Below are positions 11,262-60,209 of a stretch of 64,000 nucleotides of DNA, piece by piece. The first letter of the stretch is position 1; each line of letters opens with the position of its first letter. Origin of the DNA: Polydactylus sextarius. Taxonomy: Eukaryota; Chordata; Actinopteri; Polynemidae. The notes under the pieces were generated by a model. That model did no database searches. It was not told the DNA's origin and was given only the letters and a program-made list of their open reading frames with translations. The DNA lies in NCBI GenBank assembly GCA_016801845.1, contig CM028925.1, forward strand, positions 3,123,501-3,187,500. Reading direction: 5' to 3'. The position numbers and the translations under genes were made by a program.

Positions 11262-11267
11262 AATAAA
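11262..11267 (+). promoter_or_regulatory. gcga: gcg polyadenylation signal
   Basis: AATAAA about 340 bases after the long-form stop codon, followed by a GT-rich stretch (TTGTGTGTTTGTTG) typical of a cleavage region. This gives a 3' UTR of about 360 bases, AT-rich, with poly-T near 11032-11042. Confidence 0.75.
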
Positions 11268-11289
11268 GATTTTTCATTGTGTGTTTGTT

Positions 11290-12400
11290 GCATCAGTCTC
11301 ATATGTAAAATATACATACAGACCTTTGTAACGGTACAGAAACGAATCAAGATCAAGTCATATTTTTGTATGTAACTTAAAGCGCCGACATCAATTTTTA
11401 CTAATGCTACACACCCAAAATTAGCATCAAACTCACAAGCTCAAGCTGGTCACGCTAAACAAACTTTTTGACTTCCTTATTCTGTCTGATACTCGCATCA
11501 ATTTTTGCTGAAAATATAAACAAAACAAGTCACAGATACTTAGTTTGTCAGCACCAGAAATCTCCACTATGGTTTCAATTAAACCGACAAAAAGCTGTTT
11601 GCTGTAGTTATTGAAACTGAAACAAGAGGAAATAGTGTATTTTTTCATTAGAGCTTCATACATATTTTGTGTTTTAATAATATTTAAAGCTCTTTAAAAC
11701 CTAGTTTCTACAGTAAGCTAACATTTTTTAAGGAAAAAGAGTGTTAGATGCTAGCAGTGATATAATATAATGACAAAACATCCTAAGATATCATGAGAAT
11801 AAATTATATTCTCATCAAAACTGTGTGTTTTTGCAGTGATCAAACAACACGTTAACAGTCGGTAGACGACACCAGTCCTGGAACTGCAATGAACACAAAG
11901 AGAAAAATAAAAGTGTAAGTTTCATGACTTTCCCAGTAGCTGCCTCTTAAATGTAGTGAAATGATGCAAAATGAAGGAAAAAGTAGAGATTTCAGATGTT
12001 CCAGCATTTCACATCTCATCCAAACATGTCTGCAGGAAGTGCAGTGGTCTTTATACATACGTACACTCATCCAGTTCCTCTGGGAGCATCAGCATCACGG
12101 GTCAGAGGTTCAGACCAATCCTGCATCTAGGAGGCTGCTGGAGCTCCAGCCTGAGGGTGCAGGGTACTCTCTGCTCTCCGATCTCCCATGAGGCCGGTGT
12201 TCCTGAGGTCAAAAGTGTAGAAGAGGGAGCCTGTAACCAAAGACTGTATTTATGAAGTTGAAAACCAAAACTCTGGTACAATAATGGAAGTGAAACAACA
12301 CAGCAAGGATGATGCGCCACGTCCCTGAGGTGCTGCTCACCGCCAGCTGACCTCTGACCTCTGACACAACACAATCAATAATACACCACATTATCGGCAG
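11290..12400. other. Region between the gcg and slc4a10 3' ends
   Basis: Convergent gene ends only about 1.1 kb apart. Human has DPP4 between SLC4A10 and GCG, but no peptidase exon is present here. Overlapping open frames on both strands at 11960-12374 have no recognisable content. One minus-strand stretch (12232 downwards) has an acceptor-like sequence but no other support. Confidence 0.6.
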
Positions 12401-14192
12401 AGTTTGTTTAATATCTTTATTTATGCTCTCACTCACTCTCTCCCGCTCACTCTCATGAAACAAATCACAATAGAACAACAGATCTGAACTGATACTTTTC
12501 TATACAGGTGACTTAAATTATTAAACAGAAAGTGTACAGCTATCACTACCAAAGTTAAGGCAGAATTCCACACAGAAGTGGTCAAATCATTTGATACTGA
12601 TATAATTTTGACCTTTTATTAGTTTCTCTAATCAACTAAGAACCATCAAGAATAGACAATGGGAAAAGAACATCTACAACAAAATCCTGCCTTCAACACT
12701 GAATTCATATTAGGAATATAGTAGTAACATTTTACATGAATAAAATATACTATGTATTATACATTGTTAAGATTCTTTACCTTTTATTACATGTTGCCCT
12801 TCCCAGAAAAAAAGGTATTATTGCATCTCTAGAAGTAACAATGGTCCTGCAGCGATCCAGTCCGACCTGTTTCACTGTAACGTAGGTGTCTGAGAGTGTG
12901 TGTGTGTGTGTGTGTTTTTTTATTTTAAAAAAAACAATTAGCTTCAGATGCTAACACGCTGAGGGTCGTTTGGAGAGGAGATCACATGTCCATGGATGAC
13001 ACTTACTGACAAGATGACAAAGAGTATGCAGGTGGAAAACGCAAAGCTTTTCTGTACAGCCGCCCTAATGTTCAGCGTTTTTTTTTTTTTTTTTTTTTTG
13101 CAAATTTGAATTTTATTTATTTATTTTTTTTAATTTTTGTTTAAAAGCCAAGGCCAATTTGCAAGAGATACTAAACGTTTCTTAAACTACGCTGCCATGC
13201 TAGCATGAAAATGCCATTTTCCAGAAAGCTACTCCCCATAAACACTGTCCTAATAGAAATAGTCTGACAGGTCAGAAATAGATCAGAAGATTTATACATT
13301 TACAATTCATGCTAAGCTACGCTACGCTAAGCGAAGCTGAGCTGAGCTAGTACAAGTATGGTATCAATCTTCTGAGCTAACCCTTGGCAAGAAAGTGAAG
13401 CTATTTCCCGAAATGCCAAGCTTGTCCTGTAACTGTCAGGGGAAATGCTTTGCTGGAGAAGAGACACTTATAAATAAAAGAGTGATCGAGAAGACTCTGG
13501 AGTGATATGAGCTGTCACTGTCACAAAAACATTTAGATATACAGAATATATAAAATGTATATTCAATACTTTCAAAAAAGTTAACTAGATCAGCCATGCT
13601 ATGTAGCCAACTCTTTAAGATACCAACTGAAATAGATTAAATATTGGTAAATAATATCTACTCTTTAGTTTTTCTATCGTGAGGTGCGTTGAGTCAATAG
13701 TGACATTAAATACTGCACTAGTTTCGCTGTGGCAGGTTTTTAAAAGGACAACTCGCAGTTGCAGTTGGAAAAATATAAAAACATACAAAATACAAATAAA
13801 GTTTGATTTTAAAAATTGCTTAAAATTGTTGTTAATGTAATTGGCCCATCAACACAGCAGTTAACTGTGAGTCATATAATTCTGGCTTCCTCTCTGTTGC
13901 TGGTATCACCAAAACATTGATATACATAGAAAAAAAACGTGTCTCAGGTTCCTGGCGTTAATACTGTTTCTACCAAATGTTTCTTTGTTTTTGTTTTTGT
14001 TTTGTTTTTTTAGACAACTTGCACACAGACTTACATGACAAAAAACACAGTGTAGCACAGTACAAAGGTGATTGAGTGTGTGGCACGGTTAAGTTTGTTT
14101 TTTTTTTTTTGTAGGTTTTTTTTTTTTGTTTCATTTTTTTTTTTTTTTTTATCTACTGATTGACAGCACAGTGGCACCGCCAGTATGTGTCA
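12400..14192 (-). other. slc4a10: slc4a10 3' UTR (inferred extent)
   Basis: AT-rich sequence after the slc4a10 stop, with long T runs on the + strand (near 13079 and 14099-14150), i.e. A-rich stretches in the message. Minus-strand AATAAA signals occur at 12421-12416 and upstream near 13120. The distal one would give a 3' UTR of about 1.8 kb. A run of GCTAAGC/GCTACGC words lies at 13310-13350. No open frame stands out. Confidence 0.5.
12416..12421 (-). promoter_or_regulatory. slc4a10: slc4a10 distal polyadenylation signal (candidate)
   Basis: TTTATT on the + strand reads AATAAA in the slc4a10 message. Other copies nearer the stop codon may also be used, so this marks only the likely distal end. 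Confidence 0.45.
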
Positions 14193-50647
<36,455 letters not shown>

Positions 50648-51474
50648 CTTTTCTCCTCCTTGGTTTCCACTACAGGCAGGTCGTGATGCGCTACTCCTCT
50701 GTCAAACGCGGCTCCAAGACAAGGATGCCTGATTTTTTTTTTTTCAACTGTTACTTATTTATTTATTTTCAAATTTCCTCTTTATTGCCCCCCCCCTTTC
50801 CATCACATTTACTAGCCGTGGGTTTTCCCTCAAATGGAGGCGGCAATGCATTCCCGTCCTGCCCTACATAATTTACGCATGAAGGAGGGAGCAGCGCTTC
50901 ACGTTACACGAGTTCGACCCCCGGACGCGGTGATGAGGCGCTCGAGTGAGGAGCCGCTGTGCGCAGCTTCGTTAGTGATAGATATTATATCAGTAATATA
51001 TATTTACACGAACACAAACAGGCGTCCGTGGCTATATTTCACTCTATAATTAGCCTGTCTATCATCAGTCATAGACAACCAGGGTCGTGTATGAGCTGAT
51101 GTCTTTATAGGAATCACCCTTTTTGCAGTTGAATCTAATTTAAAGATAAGAAGAGAATTTACGTATTTTTTATTATTATTTTATCGACAAATATAAAATC
51201 TGGTGTAAAGCTGACACGGTCCCAACATCATTTCAAACCGCAGCCACGCGACAATGCACCGGCATCGGTCGAAATCAGCGTCCTCGTCTTTAACACGACA
51301 ATCTGGCGCCATCTAGTGGACAAACAGGGGAAACGACGCCGCAAATGAAACAAACAGCGTCACTGCAATATTGGACCTTTTTTTTTTTTTTTTTTTTTTT
51401 TTTTTGGGGGGGATGGGGGGGAATTAATACAAAACTGCTCCTGGTGCAATTATGTGATTACGGTTATGTATGTG

Positions 51475-51519
<45 letters not shown>

Positions 51520-51990
51520 TTATATACATGTGTGTGTGTGTGTGTGTGTGTGCGTGTGTGTACACACATCTCGGAGCTACCATAAAATTGTAATATTGTA
51601 ATTAATTGTAATAACATAAGGCTACAAAATGTGTGTATATTTATTATAATCAGCAGTGATCCCCTAATCTAGAACACGCAGAAAGGATGACCCAGTACAC
51701 TAATATAATAATATATGATATAATAATATTATATATTATATATTTCAATATAATTAGATTATTAATTATATGAATAAGTAATTTCTATTTCTGGTCCAAA
51801 TCATCAGATCGCAGTTAGAGACTGAGTCTGTTCTGCCGGGATTTTGTGGTAACAACATTGTTTTTGTGAAGAAATAAAAGTTATGAGGGGGGGTCCCCGG
51901 TGCATCCACCAGGCTCGGGCACCGGGGTGGGAGCGAAGTCAGGATGTTGTTGTTGATCCGGATCCGGATCCGCCCGGCCTGGCGTCACAG
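50648..51990. promoter_or_regulatory. Shared upstream region of slc4a10 and stk24 (divergent)
   Basis: About 1.35 kb separates the slc4a10 start codon (minus strand) from the probable stk24 transcription start (plus strand). CpG-rich patches at about 50820-50970 and 51890-52030 are candidate promoters for the two genes. The middle holds poly-T (51379-51404), G runs, (TA)n at 51481-51512 and (TG)n at 51531-51552. Whether the two promoters share elements cannot be told from sequence. Confidence 0.5.
51481..51552. repeat. (TA)n then (TG)n microsatellites
   Basis: About 16 TA units, a short spacer of TGTATATTTATATACA, then about 11 TG units. Poly-T and G-rich runs precede it at 51379-51420. Simple sequence only; the open frame across it is not a gene. 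Confidence 0.95.
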
Positions 51991-51997
51991 CACCGAC

Positions 51998-52755
51998 AAG
52001 ATGGCCGAGAGTACCGGACGAAAGTGAGATAGGAAACAAAAACACTGGCGTGCTACCCCCCTCTTTGCTGCAGATGCAGGACCTGTAGCGCTGCCGATGG
52101 CTCGTTAGTGCAGATTAAATAAAAAAGAAGGACGATCAGTTTGCTGGAGACTCGGATCTGTGGCTGACATTTGCGGTATGCAGACAAATCGTGCTCCAAA
52201 CCATCTCGCTGACAGAACGTTTGTCAGGTCGTCTGCGTTGGCTAGCTAGCTAGTGAGCTAACCATGCTAGCTAGCTGACAAAACCGTTAGCGAGAGAATA
52301 CGCGTTCAGAAAGTGACTTTGTGGAAATAAATAGTTGTTGCCACTTTTTCCATTTCCGAGGACAATATTTAGTTGCAACAGTATAACTTTCCCCGAGCGG
52401 GAAATTAAACTTACCGCACAAGTTAACGCTTTAGCGTACTGGTTAGCAAGCTAACATTGCGGATTTCTTCACAGTTAGCATTAGCGAACGTCTGTTAGCT
52501 TGCTCAGCTGTTTTGGGTGACTTGAGGTTGAGGTATACTAGTGTGGGGGTGTGTGTGTGTGTGTGTTTATGTGTGTGTGTGGGAAGGACATTTTCCTCTC
52601 TACGTGAACGTACCCGGGAGACGGTTCGCTGTAGGCCTGGGTTTTTACGGGAATCCTGGACGGACTGCTAATAGTAACGGTACCGTCGCCGGGACTGTAA
52701 ACACAAGTGAAGCCGCTGCGTTGTTGAACGAGGCTTCGTTCCAGGCAGCATCACC
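51998..52755 (+). promoter_or_regulatory. stk24: stk24 transcription start region and 5' UTR (inferred)
   Basis: A YY1-type motif AAGATGGC at 51998-52005 lies in GC-rich sequence preceded by tandem GGATCC units (51956-51975). YY1 motifs often sit just after housekeeping-gene starts. The ATG inside it opens an 8-codon frame ending in TGA (52025-52027), a possible upstream ORF. A GGTATG donor-like site near 52175 and a TTCGTTCCAG acceptor at 52743-52744 would allow a separate non-coding first exon. The sequence between is dense in GCTAGC/GTTAGC words. Confidence 0.45.
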
Positions 52756-55700
52756 ATGGCCCACTCTCCTGTTCAGGGTAACCTGCCGGGGATGCAGGTA
52801 AGACTCTTTTTTATTTATTTATTTAAGCAGTAGTTAAGGTCAGCACTAGAACAAAATGTACACTTCTTCACCCTGTTGTTTTAGGTGTGTTTATGGACAG
52901 TGTACTGCAGTTAATTCAAGTGATGTAGAGAGAAGAGGGAGGGGGATGGGGGGGTATTTTTTTAGGACTCAAGTAGCTTCACTTTAAATTTAAAACAACG
53001 CGATGCACCTTTGCTGCAGTGTCTGGACGTCAATTTTATCACAGTTTATTTCATAACAAACACAATAAACACAACGAAAGAGTAGCTATTAATAACCGAT
53101 GCTTCCTGATTGCCAAATTTCCGATGTTTCGTCCATCACTTGAAGGCAATAGAGCTTCAAGTGCAAAGAAACCAACGAGGCACACACGAGTCTTGACTCT
53201 GCTGCTATCTTTAGGATTGTGCCTGTAGGGGATAATTGTGTTGGGTAGATAACTAGAGATAACGATTCTTGGTGCAAACTGTTTCATCTGCTAGATTATT
53301 ATGTTAGATTATATTTTGGAGAATGCATCAGACAAGACAGACTAACCGCTGGGTGTTTCAGATTAATTTAGATTATAAATCAGATTAAGTTGTGAAGAAG
53401 TTTGCAAGCAGCATCAGGGTTTTGACCAAATGCACGTGTTCCAGTTTGAAACCTCATTTTCCAAACAAAGCACATTATTGTTTCCTTTAGATATAACTAA
53501 TCGCTGTATCACTTTTTTTTTTTTCTTTTTTTAGCCCCAGTAGCACAGTCACTGTTTAGTTGAATGTGTCAACACACCAGTGGGATCCCCTTTAGGTGAC
53601 ACAAGAACCCCCTGCTTTTGTTTGGTTTTTAGATATCACCAAAATGGACACTTTGACCCTTTTCCTCACTCAAAAGAGGTCAGAAAAGGAAGTTGTTTTT
53701 GTCAGCGCCTGCTCTTGTGTTTCCCACATACCAGCCTCTGGAGAGTTAAGTCATTTTAGTTCACTTCCTGAGGCGTTTAAGTAGTTTTTTTCTTTTCTTT
53801 TTTTTTTTAAATTTCTCATTGCACACTCAGATATACAAGCTGCAGTGTCAGTGTGCTAGCTCAGGAAAAGTTGGAAACGTGCCTTGGTTGTCGCTGGATT
53901 CACCTGACACATTTTCATCACATCACAGTGTGAAATCACGCGCTCGTCTTTTCCATCCTGACCTTTTTTTTTTTTGGCTATGAAAGTAATATGATGTGAG
54001 ACATCGTGCATCTCGGCTCGAACTGGCTTATTTACAACTGTTGCACCTCATTTGTCAGAAACGCAGAAGATGAGGGCAGAGGACACGACTGTAGGTGTCC
54101 GGAGAACGAAACCAAAATATAATCTGATAACATATGTGCTTAGAAGATTTTTCCTCTTGCATCTGCAACACATATAAAGTTGGATACCTCATGATGAGGG
54201 GTGCATGTTTTCTAGTGTTTAATCTGCACGTTATCCAATTGTCACACTCTTTTACTTCCAGTCTCCTGTGTTGCAGAGTGAATTAATGTATCCTGTAAGA
54301 ATGCCCCCCCTGCTGATGTTCTCCTATTTACTCCACAACATTTGTCTCTTTTCAAAATGTGCCTTTTCTTTCTTCCCTTCCCTTTTCCTCCCTTCGCTTT
54401 TGTTCGTCCCCCTGCCTCCTCTCCATCACCACCAGAATGCCAAAGCGGATCCGGAGGAGCTGTTCACCAAGCTGGAGCGCATCGGCAAGGGCTCGTTCGG
54501 CGAGGTGTTCAAAGGCATCGACAATCGCACCCAGAAGGTCGTGGCCATCAAGATCATCGACCTGGAGGAGGCAGAGGACGAGATCGAAGACATCCAGCAG
54601 GAGATCACGGTGCTGAGCCAGTGCGACAGCCCCTTCGTCACCAAGTATTACGGCTCATATCTGAAGGTGATTTATGTCACACATACAAACAATATAACAT
54701 ACACTTAAAGTCCCTCTTTTACTTTACATTTTACCTCCAGTCAAACCTCCAAGTGAACAAATGGGATGACACGCGAAAGGATTTCTTTCCTTCCACCCAC
54801 TTTGTCCCTGAATAATCCTAAATTAAAAAGGGATTAGCCTCAGATGACTCCAGACACCCACCAAACCCACATTACTGTCATGCACCTGGCTCGACACTTT
54901 ACTGTTAATAAACGATTTGTGAGTATTTCTTCATTTCCACAAATTGAACTCTTTTTTTTTCCCTCTCTCTCCGTCTCCGCTCTTCCCATCCAGGACACAA
55001 AGTTATGGATCATCATGGAGTATTTAGGTGGAGGCTCAGCACTAGATTTGGTAAGTGATTCCACTACGCCATATTTTTAATTTTTTAATTTCTGATCATT
55101 AAAAAAGTCATTTAAGTATCTGGGTTTCCCCCTGCAGGAAAATGATTAGCTGAGGTGTTAAGTACCACCCACCATCCGTTGATGTGATGATCCAATTTAA
55201 AAAAAAAAAAAAAAAATGAGATGCACAGAGCTGCAGTTTGAAGCAGATTCAGTTCAATTTAATCCACCTTAATATCTTATTGCCCCAGATGTCTTTTATC
55301 GCTCAAAGTAAACTTTTAGCTTTAGTCTTTTGTTTTCTTCTCCCCAGAACACATCATACTTATTAAACATGCTACTTAATACTTAACAAATTACAATAAT
55401 TGTTAACCTAAAAGCGTTAGGCGTTGGGGGTAACTAAACCTAACATTTGTGTAGGTTGGTTGGTTAATTCAGATCATGTCAACTAATGCAGTGATGTGGG
55501 CGACTGATGTGTTTTTACTGTTTGTTTGGGTAACAGCAGCGCTTTGGTCCATCATTTCATCGTCTCTAAATGATATAAGACACTATTCATTGTTTGTTTT
55601 CCTCCTCTAAAGATGGAGCCCGGATCGCTGGACGAGACCCAGATCGCAACAATCCTGCGAGAGATCCTGAAGGGTTTGGAGTATCTGCACTCGGAGAAGA

Positions 55701-57920
55701 AAATCCACAGGGATATCAAAGGTACTGTCTGACTGAGAGTGCTGCTTTTAGACAACACTGGTTTCAGCTGACTAAATGGCCTCAGTGAGCTCACACAAAG
55801 ATCACATAGCATGTTAATGGTATTGATGTCCACTTACAGTTTCATTCATTGTGTAGTTAATGTTTCATCAGGGAGTTGAGGCGAACACTGCAGCACTTCA
55901 CTAAAAGGCTTTTGACGGCTGTTTCCCTGGTTATTAAATTAACGGGTGATGCAGATAAACGACTTTGACACAAGTGTCTGGAGACGTAGCGCAGTGTCTG
56001 GTCTGAGCTGAATCAGTCCATCCTCCGTCTCCGCAGCCGCCAACGTGCTACTGTCCGAGCAGGGAGAGGTGAAGTTGGCAGACTTCGGTGTGGCGGGTCA
56101 GCTCACCGACACCCAGATCAAACGCAACACTTTTGTTGGAACGCCCTTCTGGATGGCGCCCGAGGTCATTAAACAGTCGGCCTACGACTCGAAGGTGAGG
56201 TCAAAGCCGCGCTCTGCACTTTATTACATTTTTAGCATCATCGCCACATTCCTGCTGCTCTGACAGTTGCCACTTCTGTCATGTACCGAGGAATTGTATT
56301 GCATTTATATTTTATGCCATTACATGTTACCTCGGTGTATCTGAGGGCTCTGCAGGGTGCCGTCACACTGTGTGGGAAAGAGTGATGAACACTATGTGCT
56401 TATTCTTTTCAGACAGCTCATGAGTGACCATATAAAGTCACTAACATTAGCTTTTCACAGCTTACTCACATGGTTATTTTGAGTACAGTTTCTCCACCCA
56501 CCTCAGGTCAAAGGTGGAGGATTTTTACAGAGGTTTACAGTAGGTACATCACAACAGAACAAGCTTCAGGATTCAGGAGAAAGGAGCAGAGTATTTCTGT
56601 GGAGAGTCAACAGGATTGTTGGTCAGCGTCCACGTCTTTGTGTAAATATTTTATTTTCAATGTTGTAACCACGTCTCCCCGCACATTCCAGGCTGATATC
56701 TGGTCTCTAGGCATCACGGCCATTGAGCTTGCAAAAGGCGAGCCGCCTCACTCAGAGCTCCATCCCATGAAGGTGTTATTCCTCATCCCAAAGAACAACC
56801 CGCCCACACTGGAGGGAAACTACAGTAAACCACTCAAGGAGTTTGTCGAGGCCTGTCTCAACAAAGAGCCCAGTTTTGTATGTTTTTTTTTTTTTTTTTT
56901 TAACTCAGATTCTGCATCTGCATCTGTGCACTTGTCTCACTCGTTCTCCTTCGTTTTGCGCAGAGGCCGACCGCCAAAGAGCTGCTGAAGCATAAGCTGA
57001 TCGTTCGCCACGCGAAAAAGACGTCCTACCTGACCGAGCTGGTGGACAAATACAAGAGGTGGAAGGCAGAGCAGTCCAGAACCACGGAGTCCAGCTCCGA
57101 CGAGTCTGACTCGTAAGTCTGGATTCTGCAGCATTCATATAGATATCGATTTAAAAAGTCAATGTCGGAATCAAATGAGGACCTTGTGACATGAAGTGGA
57201 ATCGATTTAGGAGATCAGTAGCAATACCTAACCCTGTTGCTCATCCAATAAATGTTTAAAATCCTCTTTAATATCCATCCAATCAGAGAGCAGGACGGCC
57301 AGGCGTCAGGAGGCAACGACTTCGGCAGCGACGACTGGATCTTCACCATCAGAGAGAAGGATCCCAAGAAGCTACAGAACGGAGAAGGACAGTCAGGGGC
57401 CACAGATCAGGTGAGAAAGAGGGAACAAACTTGCATCATTTGTATGTTACTTGTGAAAATCTACAAACTCACTTCCATCTCTTTACCCGCAGACAAAAGA
57501 CATTCCAAAGAGGCCTTATTCACAGAGCCTGGCCACGGTCATCTCTCCAGCATTAGCTGAGGTAGGAAGAAACCTGGAAAACCTCCAAATCAAAGAAAAA
57601 AAAAAAGATCAGATTAATCAATAACAGTAATTCTTCTGTCTGTCCCAGCTGAAGGCAAGACAGGAACAGGTGAACGGGAACCCCATGGTGCTGGATGAGC
57701 TGAGGGAGGCCATCCTGCTGGCTGAGGAGGCGTACCCCGGCATCTCCGACTCCCTGGTGTCCCACATGGTCCACAGGCTGCAGAGGTAACGCTTAAATCC
57801 AGATTCATGGCTGACATGTAGCATTTTATAGATGGTGTTCATCTAAGTGCTGTTTCGCTAATTCGTCGTCTTTGTTTTTGCAGTTTCTCCACAGGCAGGA
57901 CGTCCTCCACCTCCCCGTAG
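52756..57920 (+). CDS. stk24: Serine/threonine kinase 24 (MST3), GCK-III STE20-like kinase
   Basis: Cytoplasmic STE20-family kinase of the STRIPAK/CCM3 complexes, acting in cell polarity, migration and apoptosis. Exons: 52756-52797, 54436-54666, 54994-55050, 55613-55721, 56037-56194, 56692-56877, 56964-57112, 57287-57410, 57493-57561, 57649-57785, 57884-57920; 1299 nt, 432 residues (human MST3a: 431). The start MAHSPVQGNLPGMQ matches the MST3a form and has a strong context (CACCATGG). Kinase motifs: glycine loop GKGSFG 31-36, Lys53, HRDIK 142-146, DFG 162-164, activation-loop Thr178 in RNTFVGTPFW, APE 187-189. The C-terminal part (GNDFGSDDWIFTIREKDPKK, then PYSQSLATVISPALAELK) fits STK24, not STK25 or STK26, and carries the region that binds CCM3/PDCD10. 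An Asp-Gly at 314-315 sits where human MST3 is cut by caspase (AETD|G). Confidence 0.97.
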
Positions 57921-58172
57921 TGATTGGCTCTCCCAAACCTCCCCGCCACCACGATCACCCCCCCCACCACCCCCCTCAACACCACAGCCACCAAGAGTCA
58001 AAAAGGTTAAAAGTCAGGGGTCAACTCATTCAATACCAGCTGACCACGTTTGACCTCCAGCGTGTGTGTATGTGTGTGTGTGGGTGGCCTGAAACCTAGA
58101 CTGTAAAAATTGACTGAACTCCAGAGAAACCCTGGAGAGCTTCTTCTTCTTCTTTTAGCCTCTTATGAAAGA

Positions 58173-58207
58173 GGGGGGGGGTGAGGGGAGTTTGGGGTTG
58201 GAGGGGC
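58173..58207 (+). other. stk24: G-quadruplex-forming motif in stk24 3' UTR
   Basis: Four or more runs of at least four G with short loops (nine G, then GGGG, GGGG, GGGG) on the message strand. A second such cluster lies at 58679-58703. The pattern meets the usual quadruplex rule; whether it folds in vivo is unknown. Confidence 0.7.
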
Positions 58208-60186
58208 GGCGGGATGCCGAACCTGTGGATTCGGCTGCGACGGGACAAGACTCAAAAAGTCAGAGCCACCTGAGGAAAAAGATCAACGGCAAAGTCGGAC
58301 TCTGAGCTCTGATTCGTGGAACTACACAGAATCCGCTCCGCCGGGAGCTGACAAATCCCCTTCACCTCCCCCCCACCCCCACCTCCACCCGAAATCTAAG
58401 ACAAGACTTCAGTCCCCCTCTTAATGCAGGCGTCATATCCCCAGAACCTCTAAAAAGCATGCTTGATGAACCTGCAGGGATACTATCTTAGAGTGCAAGC
58501 TGCGTGTGCGTGTGTGTGTAGGTGTAGGTGTGTGTGCGTGTGTGTGTGCGTGTGTGTGGGCGGGCACATGTGCTCTCATGTATGTAAGACTCCCTGTTTA
58601 GGCAAATTGCAGCATTCTTAATGAAACCTCAGGTAAAGTGCTTTAAAGTGGACTTGGTAGGAGGATGAGGATGAGGATGGGGGAGGGGGGGGAGGGGGTG
58701 GGGTCGCCATGCTGTACATGATTACAAGTCGTCATTGCGGGAAATGAATCACTGTGTACAAAATGGTCATGCGCATTTTGTAGATATTGATAATGTTTTA
58801 AAAAAAGAAAAACGGTTAAAAAAAAAAAAACAAACAAAAAAAAAACAAGAAAACAAAAATAACAACGAAAAGTAGATATTTAAAGATTTTTTTGTTTTGT
58901 TTTGTTTTTTTTTTTTTTTGTTGTTTTTGGAAAAGTTCCAACTCCCAACAGAGAGAACAGAAAATGCCTTGCCTTTTTTTGAGATACACACCGTCTACAT
59001 TTCATCACGGATTCAGTTCGTCTCATTTTATTCGTCAGTTCAGTATTTATCAGTGTTTTTTTTTTTTTTTTTTTTTTTCCCAAGATCCAATCTTCCATTT
59101 CAATCACCTGCTGAACCATCGAACTAACTATGATACTAAGCTTATTGTTTAGAGGCAGAAGCTTTTTCTTTGTATTTGTAGTCGGGGAAGGAGGTAAACT
59201 TCTTCCCTGTGCTTAAGTTTAGACAATTTAAGTCGTTTTTTTTTTTTAATTGTTTAGGACAAAAATGAAGGTAGACGTGTCAGGACGGCTCCAGGGGGAA
59301 CCACTATGAGCGGTCGAACGCTGGTATCATGTGAAGTATTATTTGTTTTTCCTCGGCTTGTAAAGGATTCTGTCAAATCTTAAAGCGTGCGGGGAGAGCG
59401 GAGAGGAATAACTGGCAAGGACCATTGTAGGCAATCACATCATGAGACTTTGCTCACGGCCAAACTAAAAGCGTATATCAGGACAAGCCAAGCTGCAGAG
59501 ATCAACGCCATCTTTTACTTCCCGGCTCCGGACACGTGTGCTCTAAAATCTTCCACACCATTGCTATAGAAGTGCCATGTCCTCTTTTATGCTTTCACCA
59601 GATGTTTGTAGTATGATTTGCACCTTTTTGTTAGTTTTTTTTTTTTTTTTTTTTTGCTTTATTTTCTAATTTTCGGATCAGTTTTTTTTTTTTTTTGCAC
59701 TTTGAAAGTGTGTCGAGTATTTAAAGAAACCTGTAAGAGGAAGAAGAGTTAAAAAAACAAAAAACAACAACCACAAAATGGAAAAAAAAGTTGCTAATAG
59801 CCATGTTTTACTATATATGTTTACTTAAGAGTTCCAGAATTTACTACTGTGCTAATGCAGCAATAATGTTGAGGAGTTGCATCAAGACGCACTTGTCAAC
59901 ACAGGGATCGAAAGAAATTAAGAAATATCTGATATTTTTATAACTGCAAAGAGTTAAGTATGGAAATATGGAATGCTTTATGGATATGGGCACCTGCCTC
60001 CGGCAAAAAATATCTATACCTTACAGAAAAAAAACATATGCTACGGAAATAACTACAAAATGTGTACATTTGGTTTCCTTTATCATAGCTGACAGTTTAT
60101 AGTACTGTATATAATCTTTGCTTGTGTCATTTGAGAATTCCCAAGTTAAATGTAAGCTCCTTGTAAGCTTTCAAAGTGACATGAGA

Positions 60187-60192
60187 AATAAA
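60187..60192 (+). promoter_or_regulatory. stk24: stk24 polyadenylation signal
   Basis: AATAAA followed within 30 bases by TTTGTCTCTTG. It lies 2.27 kb after the stop and is the only canonical signal I noticed close to the apparent end of the UTR. Confidence 0.65.
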
Positions 60193-60209
60193 GATCTAAT
60201 GGTAACTGA

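Noticed and set aside
12132..12202. Possible alternative last exon of slc4a10 (acceptor-like TTTTGACCTCAG, then about 24 codons to TAG on the minus strand)
   Set aside because: It fits the phase of the exon ending at 14880, but it lies beyond the likely 3' UTR end, has no nearby polyadenylation signal and shows no similarity to SLC4 tails.
54342..54815. 157-codon open frame in a second frame of stk24 exon 2
   Set aside because: The real frame gives the kinase glycine loop and VAIK lysine; the other frame is Arg/Gly-rich noise in GC-rich coding DNA.
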